From: Pseudomonadota bacterium
GTDB taxonomy: Bacteria; Pseudomonadota; Gammaproteobacteria; Burkholderiales; Ferrovaceae
Length of the DNA stretch: 8,379 bases
NCBI GenBank assembly: GCA_021794775.1
Contig: JAJYQG010000009.1
Location: 1 to 8,379, forward strand
Direction of reading: 5' to 3'
Shown here: positions 6,863 to 8,379 of the stretch, in pieces
Position numbering within the stretch: position 1 is the first letter of the stretch
Layout of the letters: each line of letters opens with the position of its first letter
Translations under genes and position numbers: made by a program
Notes under the pieces: model-generated
Told to the model about the DNA's origin: nothing
The model's database searches: none
The model's input: only the letters and a program-made list of their open reading frames with translations

Positions 6863-6949
6863 TGGTGCCGAGAAGAGGACTCGAACCTCCACAGTGTTGC
6901 CACCGCCAGGACCTGAACCTGGTGCGTCTACCAATTTCGCCATCTCGGC
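6863..6949 (-). tRNA. tRNA-Leu (anticodon CAG)
   Basis: An 87-base class II tRNA. Seen on the minus strand: acceptor GCCGAGA pairing with TCTCGGC, discriminator A and an encoded CCA end (6865-6863); D arm with AATTGGTAGA; anticodon stem CCAGG/CCTGG around loop TTCAGGT, anticodon CAG reading CUG; a long variable arm with GTG-GCAA-CAC; and T loop TTCGAGT. The long variable arm together with the anticodon identify leucine. It lies 87 bases upstream of rpsF on the same strand, and diverges from rnr. Confidence 0.96.
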
Positions 6950-6964
6950 ACTACAAGCCGTGGC

Positions 6965-6992
6965 ATTCTATAGGAAAACAGGATTTTGTCAA
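6965..6992 (-). promoter_or_regulatory. sigma70 promoter of tRNA-Leu, possibly of the whole rpsF block
   Basis: On the minus strand: perfect -35 TTGACA (6992-6987), 16-base spacer, -10 TAGAAT (6970-6965, five of six). The start would be near 6958, about nine bases before the mature tRNA. The sequence just after the -10 box (GCCACGGC) is GC-rich, as in promoters under stringent control; that link is inference. The -35 box lies inside the first codons of the predicted rnr reading frame. Confidence 0.8.
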
Positions 6993-8379
6993 CCACCGGA
7001 AAATCATTGCGAGCTGCCGATCCCCACCTTGAGCGCGAGCAGGCCCTTTACGACAACCCTTTGCCGAGCCGGGAATACCTGCTGATGCTGCTGGAGCAGG
7101 AAGGCGTCCCTCTGACCGTGGAAAAACTGGAACGCATGCTGGCCATCCGTCAGAGCGAGCGGGATATTTTCAGCCGCCGTCTGCGTGCCATGGAACGGGA
7201 TGGGCAGCTGATGCGCAACCGCAAGAATGCCCTATGCCTGCCCGCCAAGCTGGACCTGGTCAAGGCCCGCATCGAAGCCCACCCCGAGGGGTATGGTTTT
7301 GCCGTGCGGGACGAAGGCGAGGAGGACATCTACCTCAGCCCACGCGAAATGCGTCGGGTGCTGCATGGTGACCTGGTCATGGTGCGCACCGTGGGCACCG
7401 ATGCCCGGGGACGCCAGGAAGGGGTCATCGTCGAGGTTCTGGAACATGTCAACCGCCACCTCGTGGCCCGCCTCGGCAAGGAACATGGGGTGCTGTTTGC
7501 CGTGGCCGAAAACCGGCGCATCCACCAGGATATCCTGGTGGCCCCGGGAGCCGATGGCGGTGCCGCCCCAGGCCAGGTGGTCATGGTGGAACTGCTCAAC
7601 CAGCCCAGCCGCCAATCCGAGCCGGTCGCCCGCGTCACAGAAATTCTGGGCCATTATGCCGACCCCGGCATGGAAGTCGAAATTGCACTGCGCAAACACG
7701 ACCTCCCCTACCAATTCAGTCCCGCCGTGCAGCAAGCTGCAGAAACCCTGCCTGCGGTGGTGCGGCATGAGGATTGCATCGATCGGACCGACCTGCGCCA
7801 CCTCGCCCTGGTCACCATCGACGGCGAAACAGCCAAGGATTTCGACGATGCGGTCTACGCCGAACGCCTGAGCGATGGTTTTCGCCTCATCGTCGCCATC
7901 GCCGACGTATCCCATTACGTGCGCCCCGGCGATGCCCTCGACCAGGAAGCCTATAACCGTGGCAACAGCGTGTATTTTCCGCGCCGCGTCATCCCCATGC
8001 TGCCCGAAGCCTTGAGCAATGGACTTTGTTCCCTGAATCCCAACGTCGACCGGCTGTGCATGGCCTGCGACATGAACGTCAGCCCCGAAGGGGCAGTTCG
8101 GCGCTACCGCTTTTATCCTGCCGTCATGCATTCCAAAGCGCGCCTCACCTATACCGAGGTTGCCGCCATTCTGGCAAACCCCCAGTCCCCTCCGCCCGAA
8201 CGCCGGGACCTGGTGCCTCACCTGCTCACCCTGGACGGCGTCTTTCATGCCTGCCTCACGGCGCGCCACCAACGCGGAGCCATCGACTTTTCCAGCGCCG
8301 AAACCCGCATGAATTTCGACGATTTCGGCAAGATCGAGTCGATCGAGCCGGTGGAGCGCAACGATGCCCACCGCCTGAT
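6986..8379 (+). CDS. rnr: ribonuclease R, 3' part outside window
   Basis: About 464 residues of a usual 750-850 are visible. RNase R is a processive 3'-5' exoribonuclease that degrades structured RNA, including rRNA and tmRNA-tagged messages. Seen: N-terminal NPLPSREYLLMLLEQEG and helix-turn-helix region to RRLRAMERDGQL, two cold-shock-like domains (about 85-245), and the start of the RNB domain with VTIDGETAKDFDDAVY, carrying the catalytic aspartates (279, 285, 287, 288 in this numbering), then NRGNSVYFPRRVIPMLPEAL and SNGLCSLNP. No ATG or GTG lies in frame between the stop at 6971-6973 and the conserved N-terminus, so the start is TTG at 6986 (AGGA ten bases upstream) or TTG at 7007 (GGA six bases upstream). 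With the second, the aspartates fall at E. coli numbers 272-281. Which one is used is uncertain; the gene identity is secure. Confidence 0.95.
   Translation, partial: MSTTGKSLRAADPHLEREQALYDNPLPSREYLLMLLEQEGVPLTVEKLERMLAIRQSERDIFSRRLRAMERDGQLMRNRKNALCLPAKLDLVKARIEAHPEGYGFAVRDEGEEDIYLSPREMRRVLHGDLVMVRTVGTDARGRQEGVIVEVLEHVNRHLVARLGKEHGVLFAVAENRRIHQDILVAPGADGGAAPGQVVMVELLNQPSRQSEPVARVTEILGHYADPGMEVEIALRKHDLPYQFSPAVQQAAETLPAVVRHEDCIDRTDLRHLALVTIDGETAKDFDDAVYAERLSDGFRLIVAIADVSHYVRPGDALDQEAYNRGNSVYFPRRVIPMLPEALSNGLCSLNPNVDRLCMACDMNVSPEGAVRRYRFYPAVMHSKARLTYTEVAAILANPQSPPPERRDLVPHLLTLDGVFHACLTARHQRGAIDFSSAETRMNFDDFGKIESIEPVERNDAHRL

Noticed and set aside
6776..6943. An N-terminal extension of S6 reading [14 protein letters not shown]
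   Set aside because: This is a well-known false translation of a tRNA-Leu gene; the true rpsF start at 6775 has a strong ribosome site.
7232..8371. A 379-codon open frame antisense to rnr
   Set aside because: Its frame is a by-product of GC-rich codon use in rnr; the product has no recognisable motif and no ribosome site, while the opposite strand is clearly RNase R.

Overview
The window looks like a GC-rich chromosomal segment of a proteobacterium from the beta/gamma/Acidithiobacillia side of the phylum. The main reason is a priB gene between rpsF and rpsR, an arrangement known from those groups. RadA, DnaB, S18 and RNase R all read as ordinary proteobacterial orthologues. I cannot name the genus. 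I see no transposase, phage gene, CRISPR array, toxin-antitoxin pair or other mobile or defence module.

Layout from left to right. (1) 1-883, minus strand: the 5' part of a HyfB/HycC-type proton-translocating membrane subunit, preceded one base away by a small ribbon-helix-helix regulator. (2) 884-1079: an intergenic region between divergent genes, holding a candidate minus-strand promoter and a 12-bp tandem repeat just upstream of it. (3) 1080-2602, plus strand: a four-repeat DUF347/COG4705 membrane protein, then a YciK-like short-chain dehydrogenase/reductase that has lost its catalytic Ser, Tyr and Lys. (4) 2578-6775, minus strand: a compact block transcribed in the order rpsF-priB-rpsR-rplI-dnaB-radA, with stop/start overlaps or short gaps. 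(5) 6863-6992: a tRNA-Leu(CAG) gene with a near-consensus sigma70 promoter, on the same strand as the rpsF block and directly upstream of it. (6) 6986-8379, plus strand: the first half of rnr (RNase R), divergent from the tRNA, apparently starting at a TTG codon and cut by the window end.

How the genes work together: the large minus-strand unit joins ribosomal proteins S6, S18 and L9 with replication restart (PriB), replicative helicase (DnaB) and recombination/repair (RadA). The tRNA promoter has a GC-rich discriminator and I find no clear terminator or separate promoter before rpsF, so tRNA and block may share a transcript. The left part (antiporter subunit, regulator, DUF347 protein, SDR) is less conserved in content and holds the least understood proteins.

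I looked for a new multi-gene system and did not find one. The points worth a second look are the catalytically depleted SDR, the tRNA/rnr divergent promoter overlap with a non-AUG rnr start, the structured rpsF leader, and the regulator/antiporter pair with its possible repeat operator.
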